NCBI GenBank assembly: GCA_035624455.1 | Contig: DASPRM010000025.1 | Span: 124,001 to 188,000, forward strand | Length of the DNA stretch: 64,000 nt | Origin: Terriglobales bacterium | Lineage (GTDB): Bacteria; Acidobacteriota; Terriglobia; Terriglobales; Acidobacteriaceae | Direction: 5' to 3' | Part shown: positions 41,827 through 49,491 of the stretch, in pieces | Layout: each line of letters opens with the position of its first letter | Position numbering within the stretch: position 1 is the stretch's first letter | Translations under genes and position numbers: made by a program | Notes under the pieces: generated by a model | Database searches by the model: none | What the model was told of the DNA's origin: nothing | What the model saw: the letters and a program-made list of their open reading frames with translations, nothing else

Positions 41827-42210
41827 CTATGCGGCAGTAATCGCTTCGAGGCGAGCCAGAAAATACTCCGGCCGCTCTTCACTCCACAGCAAGTTGTGCC
41901 AGGGGACCTGAGGAATCGGTCCGTCCTGACGCATCAGATAAGCTACAGCGGAGCCCGGGGAGATACGGCGAAGCTTGCGGTACAGACTCTCCGAGGAGCG
42001 CGCATCGCCGGCGAGCGCAATCACGATCACGTTATAACGATTGTTGCGGGTATAGGAGCAGGCCAGACCAGCGGTGTCGACGCAATCAACAACGTAGCCG
42101 AAGCGGCGCAGGTGCTCGGCGCAGATTCTTGCATCAGTGCGCGTGGTATCTACTAAGAGAACCCGTTTGGCCTGGTTGGATGACACAGCGAAAATCGACT
42201 TCTCTCTCAT
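41827..42210 (-). CDS. Pseudo-receiver (response-regulator-like) protein
   Basis: A 127-residue single-domain CheY-like protein. The first acidic residue is kept ('RVLLVDTTRTDARICAEHLR'), but the strand expected to end in the phospho-accepting Asp reads 'YNVIVIALAGDA', with Ala at the usual Asp site, so phosphorylation is doubtful. ATG 42210 is chosen for its strong GGAGGAGGG Shine-Dalgarno. A 19-residue leader precedes the domain. It may act by protein binding. No histidine kinase or output domain is adjacent. Confidence 0.75.
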   Translation of the reverse strand: MREKSIFAVSSNQAKRVLLVDTTRTDARICAEHLRRFGYVVDCVDTAGLACSYTRNNRYNVIVIALAGDARSSESLYRKLRRISPGSAVAYLMRQDGPIPQVPWHNLLWSEERPEYFLARLEAITAA

Positions 42211-42356
42211 GCCCTCCTCCCGTTCGAGCACAGGAGCGTTAGGCTGGTTCGGGCTGAGAAAACACCCGGGAAACTGATGGTCAGTATAGGGCGAACCCGT
42301 GCGATTGCAAGCGCAAAAGATGTCACTTTTTCTCGTCGCGATACAATCCCAATGGA

Positions 42357-43085
42357 ATGTTGGGATTAGTGGCGGCTTCCAGTTTGGGAACGGTGGCTGC
42401 AGTGGTGGCCGGGTACAACACCATGGCCCCGCAGTCGCAGCTGTACGGGCGGACCTTCATCGGCCTGAAGCCCGGAAACCGGCAACTGGCGCTGACTTTC
42501 GACGATGGACCGAACGATCCCTACACCCACCGAATCCTCGAGGTACTGGCCCGGCACAGCGTTCGCGCCACCTTTTTTGTTATCGGCCGTTTCGTAAAGC
42601 AGAGGCCGCAAATTGCCCGGGAGATTCGCCGGGCAGGACACATCGTAGGGAATCATACATACAGCCATCCCAACCTGATTTTCCAGTCACAGAGTAAATT
42701 GCGGCGCCAGATTCGGGATTGCGAACGCGCATATGAAGACGCGGTGGGCGAGAAATTGGCTCCTCTGTTCCGCCCTCCCTACGGAGGACGACGACCGGCG
42801 GTGCTGCGGACGCTTCGCAGTCTCGCCCTCACCCCCGTAATGTGGAGCGCCAGCGCCTGGGATTGGAGGCTGAAGTCGGCGGGCGAGATCGAGAGAAAAG
42901 TTGTATCTCAGATCCGAGGCGGCGATGTGATCCTGATGCACGACGGCGGGCACACTGAGTTCGCGGTAAATCGTGTGGCCACAGTCGAAGCCCTCGATCG
43001 GCTGGTGGCACGTTATCTGGGTGAAGGTTACAGGTTCGTGACCATACCGGAGATGGTGCCAACAAAGGGAAGCGGACGAAAGTAG
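42357..43085 (+). CDS. Polysaccharide deacetylase (CE4/NodB homology)
   Basis: A 242-residue protein with an N-terminal membrane or signal segment ('VAASSLGTVAAVVAGY') and a NodB domain: 'LALTFDDGPNDPYTHRILEV' (catalytic base and metal Asp), 'ATFFVIGRFVKQRP', 'GHIVGNHTYSHPNL' (HxxxH metal ligands), 'LFRPPYGGRRPAVL' and 'GDVILMHDGGH'. It deacetylates N-acetylated glycans such as peptidoglycan or an exopolysaccharide. All metal ligands are present. An alternative ATG, out of frame, lies 5 bp upstream. It stands alone. Confidence 0.93.
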   Translation: MLGLVAASSLGTVAAVVAGYNTMAPQSQLYGRTFIGLKPGNRQLALTFDDGPNDPYTHRILEVLARHSVRATFFVIGRFVKQRPQIAREIRRAGHIVGNHTYSHPNLIFQSQSKLRRQIRDCERAYEDAVGEKLAPLFRPPYGGRRPAVLRTLRSLALTPVMWSASAWDWRLKSAGEIERKVVSQIRGGDVILMHDGGHTEFAVNRVATVEALDRLVARYLGEGYRFVTIPEMVPTKGSGRK

Positions 43086-43102
43086 AGGCAGCGGGCACTC
43101 CC

Positions 43103-43471
43103 TTATCTGTCATCCCGACCAAGCGATCGGATTGGCTGTGCCAATCGGATCGCGCGTGGAGGGACCTGCTTTTCCGGCTGATACCGATGCCGCACGTACC
43201 ACTCGGCCGCTAGATCCTCCCACGTCGGATTATGTCGCTTGATCAGCCATTCTTTTTTCGCCCTACTCCAGCGCTTCAGTTGTTTCTCTCGGCTGATCGC
43301 TTTATGAACGTCGTCAAACAATTCGTAATACACCAGACGGTGGCACTTATATTGACTGCTGAAACCATCAATCAAATCGTACTTGTGTTCCCAAACGCGG
43401 CGCTCTAAGTTGTTCGTCACCCCGATGTACAAGGCGCGCGACTTGCTCGCAACAAGGTAGACACCGTACAT
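43103..43471 (-). CDS. GIY-YIG nuclease domain protein inside a palindrome-flanked unit
   Basis: A 122-residue single-domain GIY-YIG protein: 'YGVYLVASKSRALYIGVTNN' with the GIY/YIG strands, 'LERRVWEHKYDLIDGFSSQY' with the catalytic Arg, and 'AISREKQLKRWSRAKKEWLI' with the Glu. This group is widespread and its substrate is unproven. Oddly, the last ~23 codons ('VPPRAIRLAQPIRSLGRDDR') are read from the REP-like palindrome at 43109-43169, and a matching palindrome in inverse orientation lies just upstream of its start (43503-43562). A decayed copy of its 3' end is at 43682-43787. This suggests the gene and palindromes form a mobile or recently duplicated unit. Confidence 0.9.
   Translation of the reverse strand: MYGVYLVASKSRALYIGVTNNLERRVWEHKYDLIDGFSSQYKCHRLVYYELFDDVHKAISREKQLKRWSRAKKEWLIKRHNPTWEDLAAEWYVRHRYQPEKQVPPRAIRLAQPIRSLGRDDR
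43109..43169 (+). repeat. REP-like palindrome, left flank of GIY-YIG unit
   Basis: Runs from GTCATCCCGA to GAGGGACCTGC. The inner arms 'cgatcggattggc' and 'gccaatcggatcg' pair with one mismatch. The end sequences are the reverse complement of the right-flank element, and similar to the copy at 501-592. Confidence 0.8.
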
Positions 43472-43502
43472 GGCCCTTCATTTCCTTATTCCATTTCGAA
43501 CA

Positions 43503-43562
43503 GCAGGTCCCTCGACTCCGAAGATCGTTCGCTAAGCGAACGATCTCTGCGCTCGGGATGAC
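43503..43562 (-). repeat. REP-like palindrome, right flank of GIY-YIG unit
   Basis: Runs from GCAGGTCCCTC to TCGGGATGAC, the inverse of the left-flank ends. The centre is a perfect 11-bp stem, AGATCGTTCGC (43522-43532) and GCGAACGATCT (43536-43546), around TAA. The stem sequences of the two elements differ while their ends agree. Confidence 0.8.
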
Positions 43563-43926
43563 AGCGTCGTTTTATCGCGCAACCATAATGTATCCGTCGG
43601 GTATCCGGCGATGGCCCTCGTCGCTATGAATGGTGATACAGGTCACTTGCACGGAGCCGTGGGGGCCCTTTGTTGCCTGAAACCTATCATCCCACCAAGC
43701 GATCGGATTGGCTCTGCCAATCAGATCGCGCGTGGAGGGAGCTGCTTTTCCGGCTGATATCGATGGCGCACGTACCATTCAGCTGCTGGCAACCGCTTAT
43801 TCCCTGATCTTCCTCCAGTTTGACCGCGCCCCCGGGCAGTCGCTAGCATGGGTGACCGGCGTGAAGTGGCAGTCGCAGTCCGACCGTCTTTTCCGGGTGG
43901 GACAGCAACGTGTGCAGGGCGTTTTC
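43563..43926. other. Intergenic region with GIY-YIG/REP remnant
   Basis: No intact gene. It contains the degraded copy at 43682-43787; the rest shows no recognisable feature until the acpP promoter. Confidence 0.5.
43682..43787 (-). pseudogene. Decayed 3' end of a second GIY-YIG gene with its palindrome
   Basis: About 95 bp match 43110-43210 closely. On the minus strand it reads AEWYVRHRYQPEKQLPPRAI, then a TGA, then LAEPIRSLGG, the same tail as the intact gene with a stop. The rest of the gene is missing. Confidence 0.75.
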
Positions 43927-43955
43927 TTTACAGGCGTTCCAGCGCCATTTACACT
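43927..43955 (+). promoter_or_regulatory. Candidate promoter of the acp-acp-fabF operon
   Basis: TTTACA (43927-43932), an exact 17-bp spacer and TACACT (43950-43955) stand 31 bp before the acpP start codon. AGGAGG follows at 43970-43975. Confidence 0.55.
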
Positions 43956-43986
43956 AGCCGTTCACTAATAGGAGGCGCCAAGGACG

Positions 43987-44232
43987 ATGGCATCGGTTGA
44001 CGAAAAGGTAAAGCAGATCATCGTGGAACAGTTAGGAGTGGATGAAGCCGAAGTAACTTCGAACGCGTCGTTCGTGGACGACCTCGGCGCCGACTCTTTG
44101 GACACGGTCGAGCTGGTGATGGCCTTCGAGGAAGCCTTTGACCTGGAGATTCCCGATGAGGATGCGGAGAAGATCCGCACCGTGCAAGACGCCGTCGACT
44201 ACATCAGCAAGAACGCCAAGGTTAAGCAGTAA
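43987..44232 (+). CDS. acpP: Acyl carrier protein (first of two tandem copies)
   Basis: An 81-residue acidic four-helix protein that carries acyl chains on a 4'-phosphopantetheine arm during fatty acid synthesis. The attachment serine is in '[19 protein letters not shown]', followed by '[20 protein letters not shown]'. AGGAGG lies 11 nt before the ATG. A second, near-identical ACP gene follows after 89 bp, then fabF, forming an evident operon. Confidence 0.96.
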   Translation: MASVDEKVKQIIVEQLGVDEAEVTSNASFVDDLGADSLDTVELVMAFEEAFDLEIPDEDAEKIRTVQDAVDYISKNAKVKQ

Positions 44233-44321
44233 AACCTGTTCCGCTCAATTTCCCGTCGGTCTCCCGCTCGGCGAGGCCATACTGCGTTCAGTAGCGAGCC
44301 AGGCACCGGAGATTCTCTGCG

Positions 44322-44567
44322 ATGGCAGCCTTAGACGACAAAGTGAAGCAGATCGTCGTGGAACAACTGGGCGTGGAGGAAGCCGAAGTCACACCCAGCG
44401 CCTCCTTCGTGGATGATCTGGGCGCCGACTCCCTGGACACGGTCGAGCTGGTGATGGCCTTCGAAGAGGCCTTTGATCTGGAGATTCCCGATGAAGATGC
44501 GGAAAAAATCCGCACCGTCAAGGACGCCATCGAATACATTCAGAAGCACGCGAAAGGCGGGAAATAG
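44322..44567 (+). CDS. Acyl carrier protein (second tandem copy)
   Basis: Also 81 residues. Identical to the first copy from the DSL serine motif through '[13 protein letters not shown]', but different in helix I ('EVTPSASFV' for 'EVTSNASFV'; '[20 protein letters not shown]' for '[20 protein letters not shown]') and in the last helix ('[15 protein letters not shown]'). Its stop codon TAG abuts the fabF TTG start (TAGTTG), which implies coupled translation with fabF. It is probably the partner of that ketosynthase. Two ACPs could serve separate pathways or dosage. Confidence 0.94.
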   Translation: MAALDDKVKQIVVEQLGVEEAEVTPSASFVDDLGADSLDTVELVMAFEEAFDLEIPDEDAEKIRTVKDAIEYIQKHAKGGK

Positions 44568-45812
44568 TTGCAGCGCCGCGTCGTTATCACTGGCATTGGG
44601 CTCATCTGTGATGTCGGCAATACCACCCAAGAGGTCTGGAAGAACCTTCTCGCCGGCCAGAGCGGAGTTTCACGCATCACCCATTTTGACGCCTCCGATT
44701 TCGCCTGCCAGATTGCCGCCGAAGTCCACAATTTCGATCCCCTCAACTTCATCGAGAAGAAAGAAGTCAAGAAGATGGGGCGCTTCATCCACCTGGCTAT
44801 GGCCGCTGCGGATGAAGCCATGCGGACGTCGGGCCTGAAAGTGACGGCGGAAAACGCCACCCGCGTGGGAGTACATATCGGCTCCGGCATCGGCGGATTC
44901 GACATCATCGAGCGCGAGCACGCCAATCTGTTGCAAGGGGGGCCGCGCAAAATCTCACCCTTCTTCATTCCGGCGTCCATCGTGAACCTGGCGGCCGGGC
45001 ACGTGAGCATGCGCTTCGGGGCCAAGGGCCCGAACGAGGCAACCGCCACTGCCTGCACCACGAGTGCGCACTCGATTGGCGATTCCTTCAAGATCATTCA
45101 GCGCTGCGATGCCGACGTGATGATCGCAGGAGGAACGGAAGCCGCCATCACTCCCATGGGCATTGGCGGATTTGCCGCCATGCGCGCACTCTCCACCCGC
45201 AACGATGCCCCCGGGCGTGCCAGCCGTCCCTGGGACAAGGATCGTGACGGCTTTGTCGTAGGCGAAGGTGCGGGGATCCTGGTCATGGAGGAACTGGAGC
45301 ACGCCCTGCGGCGGGGAGCCACGATCCTGTCCGAGGTCGCAGGTTATGGCATGAGCGGGGACGCCTACCACATCACCCAGCCGGCCCCCGGACACGAAGG
45401 CGGATACCGCGTGATGCTGAACGCGCTGGCGGACGCCAAAATTCAGCCCAGCCAGGTGGGATACATCAACGCACACGGAACCTCGACCGACATTGGGGAT
45501 CAGCTGGAAACTATGGCCATCAAGAGCGCCTTTGGAGAGCATGCCTACCAGATGCCGGTGAGCTCCACCAAGTCCATGACCGGACATCTGCTGGGCGGCG
45601 CGGGCGGCCTGGAGGCGGGAATCACCGTGCTGGCGTTGCGCGATCAGATGCTTCCGCCGACCATCAACTACGAGACTCCGGACCCCGAGTGCGACCTGGA
45701 TTACGTACCCAACACGGCTCGTCGGGTGCATGACGTTGAGTACGCGATGTCGAATTCCTTCGGCTTTGGCGGCACCAATGGATGCCTGATCTTCCGGCGC
45801 TGGACGCACTAG
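44568..45812 (+). CDS. fabF: Beta-ketoacyl-ACP synthase II
   Basis: A 414-residue condensing enzyme that elongates acyl-ACP with malonyl-ACP. The Cys-His-His triad is complete: Cys in 'ATATACTTSAHSIG', His in 'INAHGTSTDIGDQ' and His in 'STKSMTGHLLGGAGG'. Other blocks are 'VGVHIGSGIGGF', 'VVGEGAGILVMEELEHAL' and 'SNSFGFGGTNG'. The TTG start directly follows the ACP stop codon. One oddity: 'TGIGLICDVGNTTQEVW' replaces the usual 'TGxGxVSPxG' N-terminal sequence. A FabB or type II polyketide synthase role is less likely by context. Confidence 0.96.
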   Translation: MQRRVVITGIGLICDVGNTTQEVWKNLLAGQSGVSRITHFDASDFACQIAAEVHNFDPLNFIEKKEVKKMGRFIHLAMAAADEAMRTSGLKVTAENATRVGVHIGSGIGGFDIIEREHANLLQGGPRKISPFFIPASIVNLAAGHVSMRFGAKGPNEATATACTTSAHSIGDSFKIIQRCDADVMIAGGTEAAITPMGIGGFAAMRALSTRNDAPGRASRPWDKDRDGFVVGEGAGILVMEELEHALRRGATILSEVAGYGMSGDAYHITQPAPGHEGGYRVMLNALADAKIQPSQVGYINAHGTSTDIGDQLETMAIKSAFGEHAYQMPVSSTKSMTGHLLGGAGGLEAGITVLALRDQMLPPTINYETPDPECDLDYVPNTARRVHDVEYAMSNSFGFGGTNGCLIFRRWTH

Positions 45813-45925
45813 TCTTCTGGAAGCGTTGCTGGGACCGTCTCACAGCCGCCCTTGGCGGGCGCTGAGCGTGGCGAAGCATCTCTGTATTTTGTGGGCTCAA
45901 GAATCAAGGGATTAATCGATCGAAG

Positions 45926-46627
45926 ATGGTAATAGGATTTGCGGAGCTGCCGCAGGCAAAGAAGGTCCACGCTCGGGCCGCCCTGGTCAATCTCGACAGT
46001 AAGTCGGCGGCAATCCTACGCGATTGCTTCAAGCAGTTTGGCATCGGTACAGATATCTTGACCGCTGACGAAGCACAGCGCCTGCTGAATGAAAAGTTCG
46101 ACGCCTGTGCCGTGGGCATCGATGAGCATGCAGCCGAGGTGCTGAAAGCAGCCCGCGAATCTAAATACAACCGCCGCATGCTGATCTTTGCCGTTTGTGC
46201 CAGCCTGGGGGAAGCGATAAAGCACTCGCGCTACGGGCTCAACGTGCTGCTGGAGAGTCCAGTCGAGCGGCAGGCGGCCCTGCGCGCGGTGAAATCCACT
46301 CACCTGCTCATCCTGCATGAGTTCCGCCGCTACGTCAGGATCCCTGTAATCGTGAAGCTGGAGGCCCGCATGGCTGGCCGCAAAATTCAAGGAAGCACGG
46401 TGGAAGTGAGCGGCGGGGGCATGTCGATGCGGCACGAGGGCAAGTTTGTGCTGGGCGAGGAAACCGAGCTGAAATTCGATCTGCCAGGCAAGCCCGGTCT
46501 TTCCTGCCGGGCCGTGGTTTCCTGGGTGGACAGCGAGCAGCAGATGTCAGGCTTGCGCTTCGACATTGCGGATGACGGCCGGCTCAGCGTGAAACAATGG
46601 ATTGAGGAATATCTGGACATCAGTTGA
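45926..46627 (+). CDS. PilZ-domain protein with receiver-like N-terminal region
   Basis: A 233-residue protein. The C-terminal half carries a PilZ domain: 'FRRYVRIPVIVKLEARMAG' with the RxxxR c-di-GMP motif, then 'VEVSGGGMSMRHEG', where the usual (D/N)xSxxG motif has Glu instead of Asp/Asn. The N-terminal half (~1-125) resembles a degenerate receiver ('RAALVNLDSKSAAILRDCFK'), without a clear phospho-Asp. It likely senses c-di-GMP. It lies downstream of fabF but 113 bp away, so it is probably separately transcribed. Confidence 0.85.
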   Translation: MVIGFAELPQAKKVHARAALVNLDSKSAAILRDCFKQFGIGTDILTADEAQRLLNEKFDACAVGIDEHAAEVLKAARESKYNRRMLIFAVCASLGEAIKHSRYGLNVLLESPVERQAALRAVKSTHLLILHEFRRYVRIPVIVKLEARMAGRKIQGSTVEVSGGGMSMRHEGKFVLGEETELKFDLPGKPGLSCRAVVSWVDSEQQMSGLRFDIADDGRLSVKQWIEEYLDIS

Positions 46628-46723
46628 CCGGCCAACCGCAGCCGCGCCTGCTTTGCAGATTACGTTTACACCAATCAGGGCTAAGGAGCAAAACGACCGC
46701 GCGCGGGTGGGCTACCATGTCTC

Positions 46724-47161
46724 CTACTGTGCTGAGTTGCGCCTTTCTGCCTGTCGGCCCAGTGGTGGCTTTTTGGCCGTGGAGGCGATGCCAGCCGCAC
46801 GCAGCTTCGCGATCCGGGTGATGAGCTTCACCGGAACCGGCTCTGTGAATGGGAAATGGATCGTTCCTTTTCCCAGCTCATAGCTTTTGAGTTCACCTTC
46901 CAGCGCCGCCAAGAACGTTCCTGATGCCGCAAACAGGGAATAGTGCTCCTTGAAGCCAGCGAAATACAGCATCGCCTTTCCGTGTAGCTTGTATCCGGGC
47001 ATGCCATATCCGATGTACTCCACTGCTTCCGGTACGGCAATCCGTATCGCGGCGCGCACCTGTTCGAGCTTCGGCCGGATTCCTTCAGGCTGCGCCGCTA
47101 TGTACTCGTCAACCGACTTGGCTACGCTCGGTTTCCTACTCTTCATTCTATGTTTTGGCAT
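46724..47161 (-). CDS. DUF1801 (YdhG-like) protein
   Basis: A 145-residue protein of the DUF1801/YdhG family: 'VDEYIAAQPEGIRPKLEQVR', 'AVEYIGYGMPGYKLHGKAML', 'FAGFKEHYSLFAASG' and the motif 'KGTIHFPFTEPVPVKLITRI'. Members are small cytosolic proteins of uncertain function; some relate to iron chaperone-like Fra2/YdhG folds. Divergent from the ABC transporter pair across ~100 bp. Confidence 0.9.
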   Translation of the reverse strand: MPKHRMKSRKPSVAKSVDEYIAAQPEGIRPKLEQVRAAIRIAVPEAVEYIGYGMPGYKLHGKAMLYFAGFKEHYSLFAASGTFLAALEGELKSYELGKGTIHFPFTEPVPVKLITRIAKLRAAGIASTAKKPPLGRQAERRNSAQ

Positions 47162-47260
47162 CCGGTTTTCCCTTCCTGTTATCGCGTATTCGGAAAGGTT
47201 GTCGATAAAAGGCCGATTACAATTTACCTGACTAGATTCGGGGGATCCCCTGGCAGACTA

Positions 47261-48166
47261 ATGACCCATACTCTAAAACTCCAAGACATTAGCAAAAGCT
47301 ACGATCATTTCGTAGCCGTCGACCATCTCTCGTTTAACATCCGCCAGGGGAGTGTATACGGTCTTCTCGGTCCCAACGGCGCCGGAAAAACCAGCTCATT
47401 GCGCATGATGATTGGCATCACCCTGCCGGATTCCGGCGAGGTGCGAATTTTTGGTGAGCCCTTCCGCCGCGAGCTGCTGAAGCGCATCGGCTATCTCCCG
47501 GAGGAACGCGGTCTCTATCGAAAAATGAAGCTGCTGGACCAGTTGGTATTCCTGGCTGAGTTGAAAGGAGTGAGCGCGAAGGATGCGGCCCGCCGAGCTG
47601 CGTCCTGGTGCGAGCGGCTGCAATTGAACGACTGGATCCACAAGAAGGTAGAGGAGCTCTCCAAGGGCATGCAGCAGAAGGTGCAGTTCATCGCCGCCAT
47701 CCTGCACGAGCCTGAGTTCCTCATCCTCGACGAGCCCTTCGCCGGCCTCGATCCCGCCAATGCGGTGGTCTTGAAAGACATTTTGCTGGAGCAGAAGAAA
47801 GCTGGGAAGACGATTCTCTTCTCCACTCACCGCATGGACCAGGTCGAGCGTCTCTGCGACAGCATTTGCCTGATCAATCATGGGAGGGCGGTGCTGGAAG
47901 GCGAGCTGAAGCAGATCAAGGGCAAGTACGGCAAGAACAACGTTCAGCTCGAATATGAGGGCAACGGCAACTTTCTCGAGCAGAGCCCTCTGGTGGAGCG
48001 CTTCAACAACTATGGGAATTACGTGGAAGTGCGCCTGAAACCCGGCGCCGATCCGCAGGAACTGTTGCAGCTGGCGGCCTCGCGAACCCGTGTCAGCAAG
48101 TTCGAGCTGGTGGAGCCCTCGCTGGAGGAAATCTTTATCGACGTGGTGGGGGCGGGCAATGCGTAA
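47261..48166 (+). CDS. ABC transporter ATP-binding protein (NatA-like)
   Basis: A 301-residue ATPase with Walker A 'LLGPNGAGKTSSLRMM', signature 'ELSKGMQQKVQFIAAILHEP', Walker B 'FLILDEPFAGLDPANAVVLK' and switch His in 'TILFSTHRMDQVERL'. A C-terminal ~80-residue extension (DUF4162-like; 'LEEIFIDVVGAGNA') is typical of sodium or drug exporters. The stop overlaps the start of the permease gene by 8 bp. Substrate unknown; an ion or hydrophobic molecule is exported by relatives. ATG 47261 follows a weak Shine-Dalgarno. Confidence 0.92.
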   Translation: MTHTLKLQDISKSYDHFVAVDHLSFNIRQGSVYGLLGPNGAGKTSSLRMMIGITLPDSGEVRIFGEPFRRELLKRIGYLPEERGLYRKMKLLDQLVFLAELKGVSAKDAARRAASWCERLQLNDWIHKKVEELSKGMQQKVQFIAAILHEPEFLILDEPFAGLDPANAVVLKDILLEQKKAGKTILFSTHRMDQVERLCDSICLINHGRAVLEGELKQIKGKYGKNNVQLEYEGNGNFLEQSPLVERFNNYGNYVEVRLKPGADPQELLQLAASRTRVSKFELVEPSLEEIFIDVVGAGNA

Positions 48167-49409
48167 CATCTGGCTGATCATCCGCCGCGAATATCTGGAG
48201 CGCGTGCGCACGAAATCATTTCTGATCAGCACCCTGATCCTGCCGCTGTTCATGCTGGCGGTGACGGTGTTGCCGGCCAAACTGGCAGGAATGAAAGCCG
48301 AAGGAACCCGTCACATTGTGCTGGTCACGTCGAATCCGCAACTGGGCGAAGCAGTAAAACACCAGCTCACGAAGGGAAAGGAGGGGGAACGAGCCTATCG
48401 AATCGAGATCGATAGCGACGTCAGCGAGAACGAGCGCGAAGCTTTGCGCAATCGGGTGAGCGATGGCTCGCTCGACGGATTCCTGTGGCTCTCTGACGAC
48501 GCCATCGCCAAACGCAAGGTGACCTACGCCGCGCGCGAGACCAGCGACTTCATCGAGGACGCCGGCCTGGGCTCTGCGCTCACCGTGGCTGTGATGAAGG
48601 AACGGCTGGCCGAGCGCGGTATCGCCGCAGCCGACGCCGAAAACCTGGTCAAGGACGTCAACGTGGAGACCGTGAAAATTCGAAAAGGTAAAGAAAGCAG
48701 TTCCGGCGGTGTGCAGCAATTCTTCATCAGCTTCATGATGGCCTTTCTGCTCTACTTCACCCTGCTGGTGTATGGCATGGCGGTGATGCGCTCAGTGCTG
48801 GAAGAGAAAACTTCGCGGGTGATGGAAGTCGTGCTCTCCTCGGCAACTTCACGGCAATTGATGGCGGGCAAGGTCCTGGGCGTGGGAGCCGTCGGCCTGA
48901 CGCAGATCGCGATCTGGATTGTGATTGGCGCGTTGCTTGCCGCGCCAGGCCTGGTGGCCAGCCCGGAGATGCGCGGCTGGCTGCAGTTGCCGCCACTGAC
49001 GATCGCCGCCTTCTGCCTGTTCTTCGGCCTTGGCTATCTGCTGTACAGCGGCATGTACGCCGCTCTCGGTGCGATGGTGAATTCCGAGCAGGAAGCGCAG
49101 CAGTGGCAATTCTTCGTGACGCTGCCTATCGTGGTACCGATCGTGATGCTGACCTTCGTGATTCGGCAGCCGAATTCCACCGTCTCGACGTGGATGTCGA
49201 TGGTGCCCTTCTTTGCGCCCATCCTGATGTATCTGCGTATTGTTGTGCAGACGCCACCGCTGTGGCAGATTTTGCTGTCGCTAGCAATCCTGGTCGCGAC
49301 AATCTATGGCGTGCTGGTTGTCTGTTCGCGCATCTATCGCGTAGGGATCCTCATGTACGGCAAGCGGCCTACGCTGCCGGAAATCGTGAAGTGGCTGCGT
49401 TACGCCTGA
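48159..49409 (+). CDS. ABC-2 type transporter permease (NatB-like)
   Basis: A 416-residue membrane protein with one N-terminal helix ('FLISTLILPLFMLAVTVLPA'), a large extracytoplasmic segment (~45-215) and then about five to six helices ('FFISFMMAFLLYFTLLVYGM', 'LTQIAIWIVIGALLAAPGLV', 'LTIAAFCLFFGLGYLLYSGM'). The layout matches ABC2_membrane_3/NatB proteins. Its ATG lies inside the last codons of the ATPase gene, which indicates coupled expression. It forms the channel of the exporter. Confidence 0.92.
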   Translation: MRNIWLIIRREYLERVRTKSFLISTLILPLFMLAVTVLPAKLAGMKAEGTRHIVLVTSNPQLGEAVKHQLTKGKEGERAYRIEIDSDVSENEREALRNRVSDGSLDGFLWLSDDAIAKRKVTYAARETSDFIEDAGLGSALTVAVMKERLAERGIAAADAENLVKDVNVETVKIRKGKESSSGGVQQFFISFMMAFLLYFTLLVYGMAVMRSVLEEKTSRVMEVVLSSATSRQLMAGKVLGVGAVGLTQIAIWIVIGALLAAPGLVASPEMRGWLQLPPLTIAAFCLFFGLGYLLYSGMYAALGAMVNSEQEAQQWQFFVTLPIVVPIVMLTFVIRQPNSTVSTWMSMVPFFAPILMYLRIVVQTPPLWQILLSLAILVATIYGVLVVCSRIYRVGILMYGKRPTLPEIVKWLRYA

Positions 49410-49491
49410 CCACACAGCATAGACTGATACGTGAGTGCCGGGTTCCGGGCTTAACAGATCTCGAGTCCCGACAGGGACGACACGTGAAACA

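Larger units (their letters stand above)
43109..43562. mobile_element. Putative REP-bounded GIY-YIG element
   Basis: A 454-bp unit: palindrome, GIY-YIG gene (minus), inverted palindrome. The terminal matches are 12 bp outside (CTGTCATCCCGA) and 11 bp inside (GAGGGACCTGC). No target-site duplication could be recognised by eye. Mobility is inferred from the symmetric layout and the nearby decayed copy. Confidence 0.5.

Noticed and set aside
47396-48280. Long minus-strand open frame over the ABC ATPase
   Set aside because: Antisense to a gene with intact Walker A, signature and Walker B motifs.
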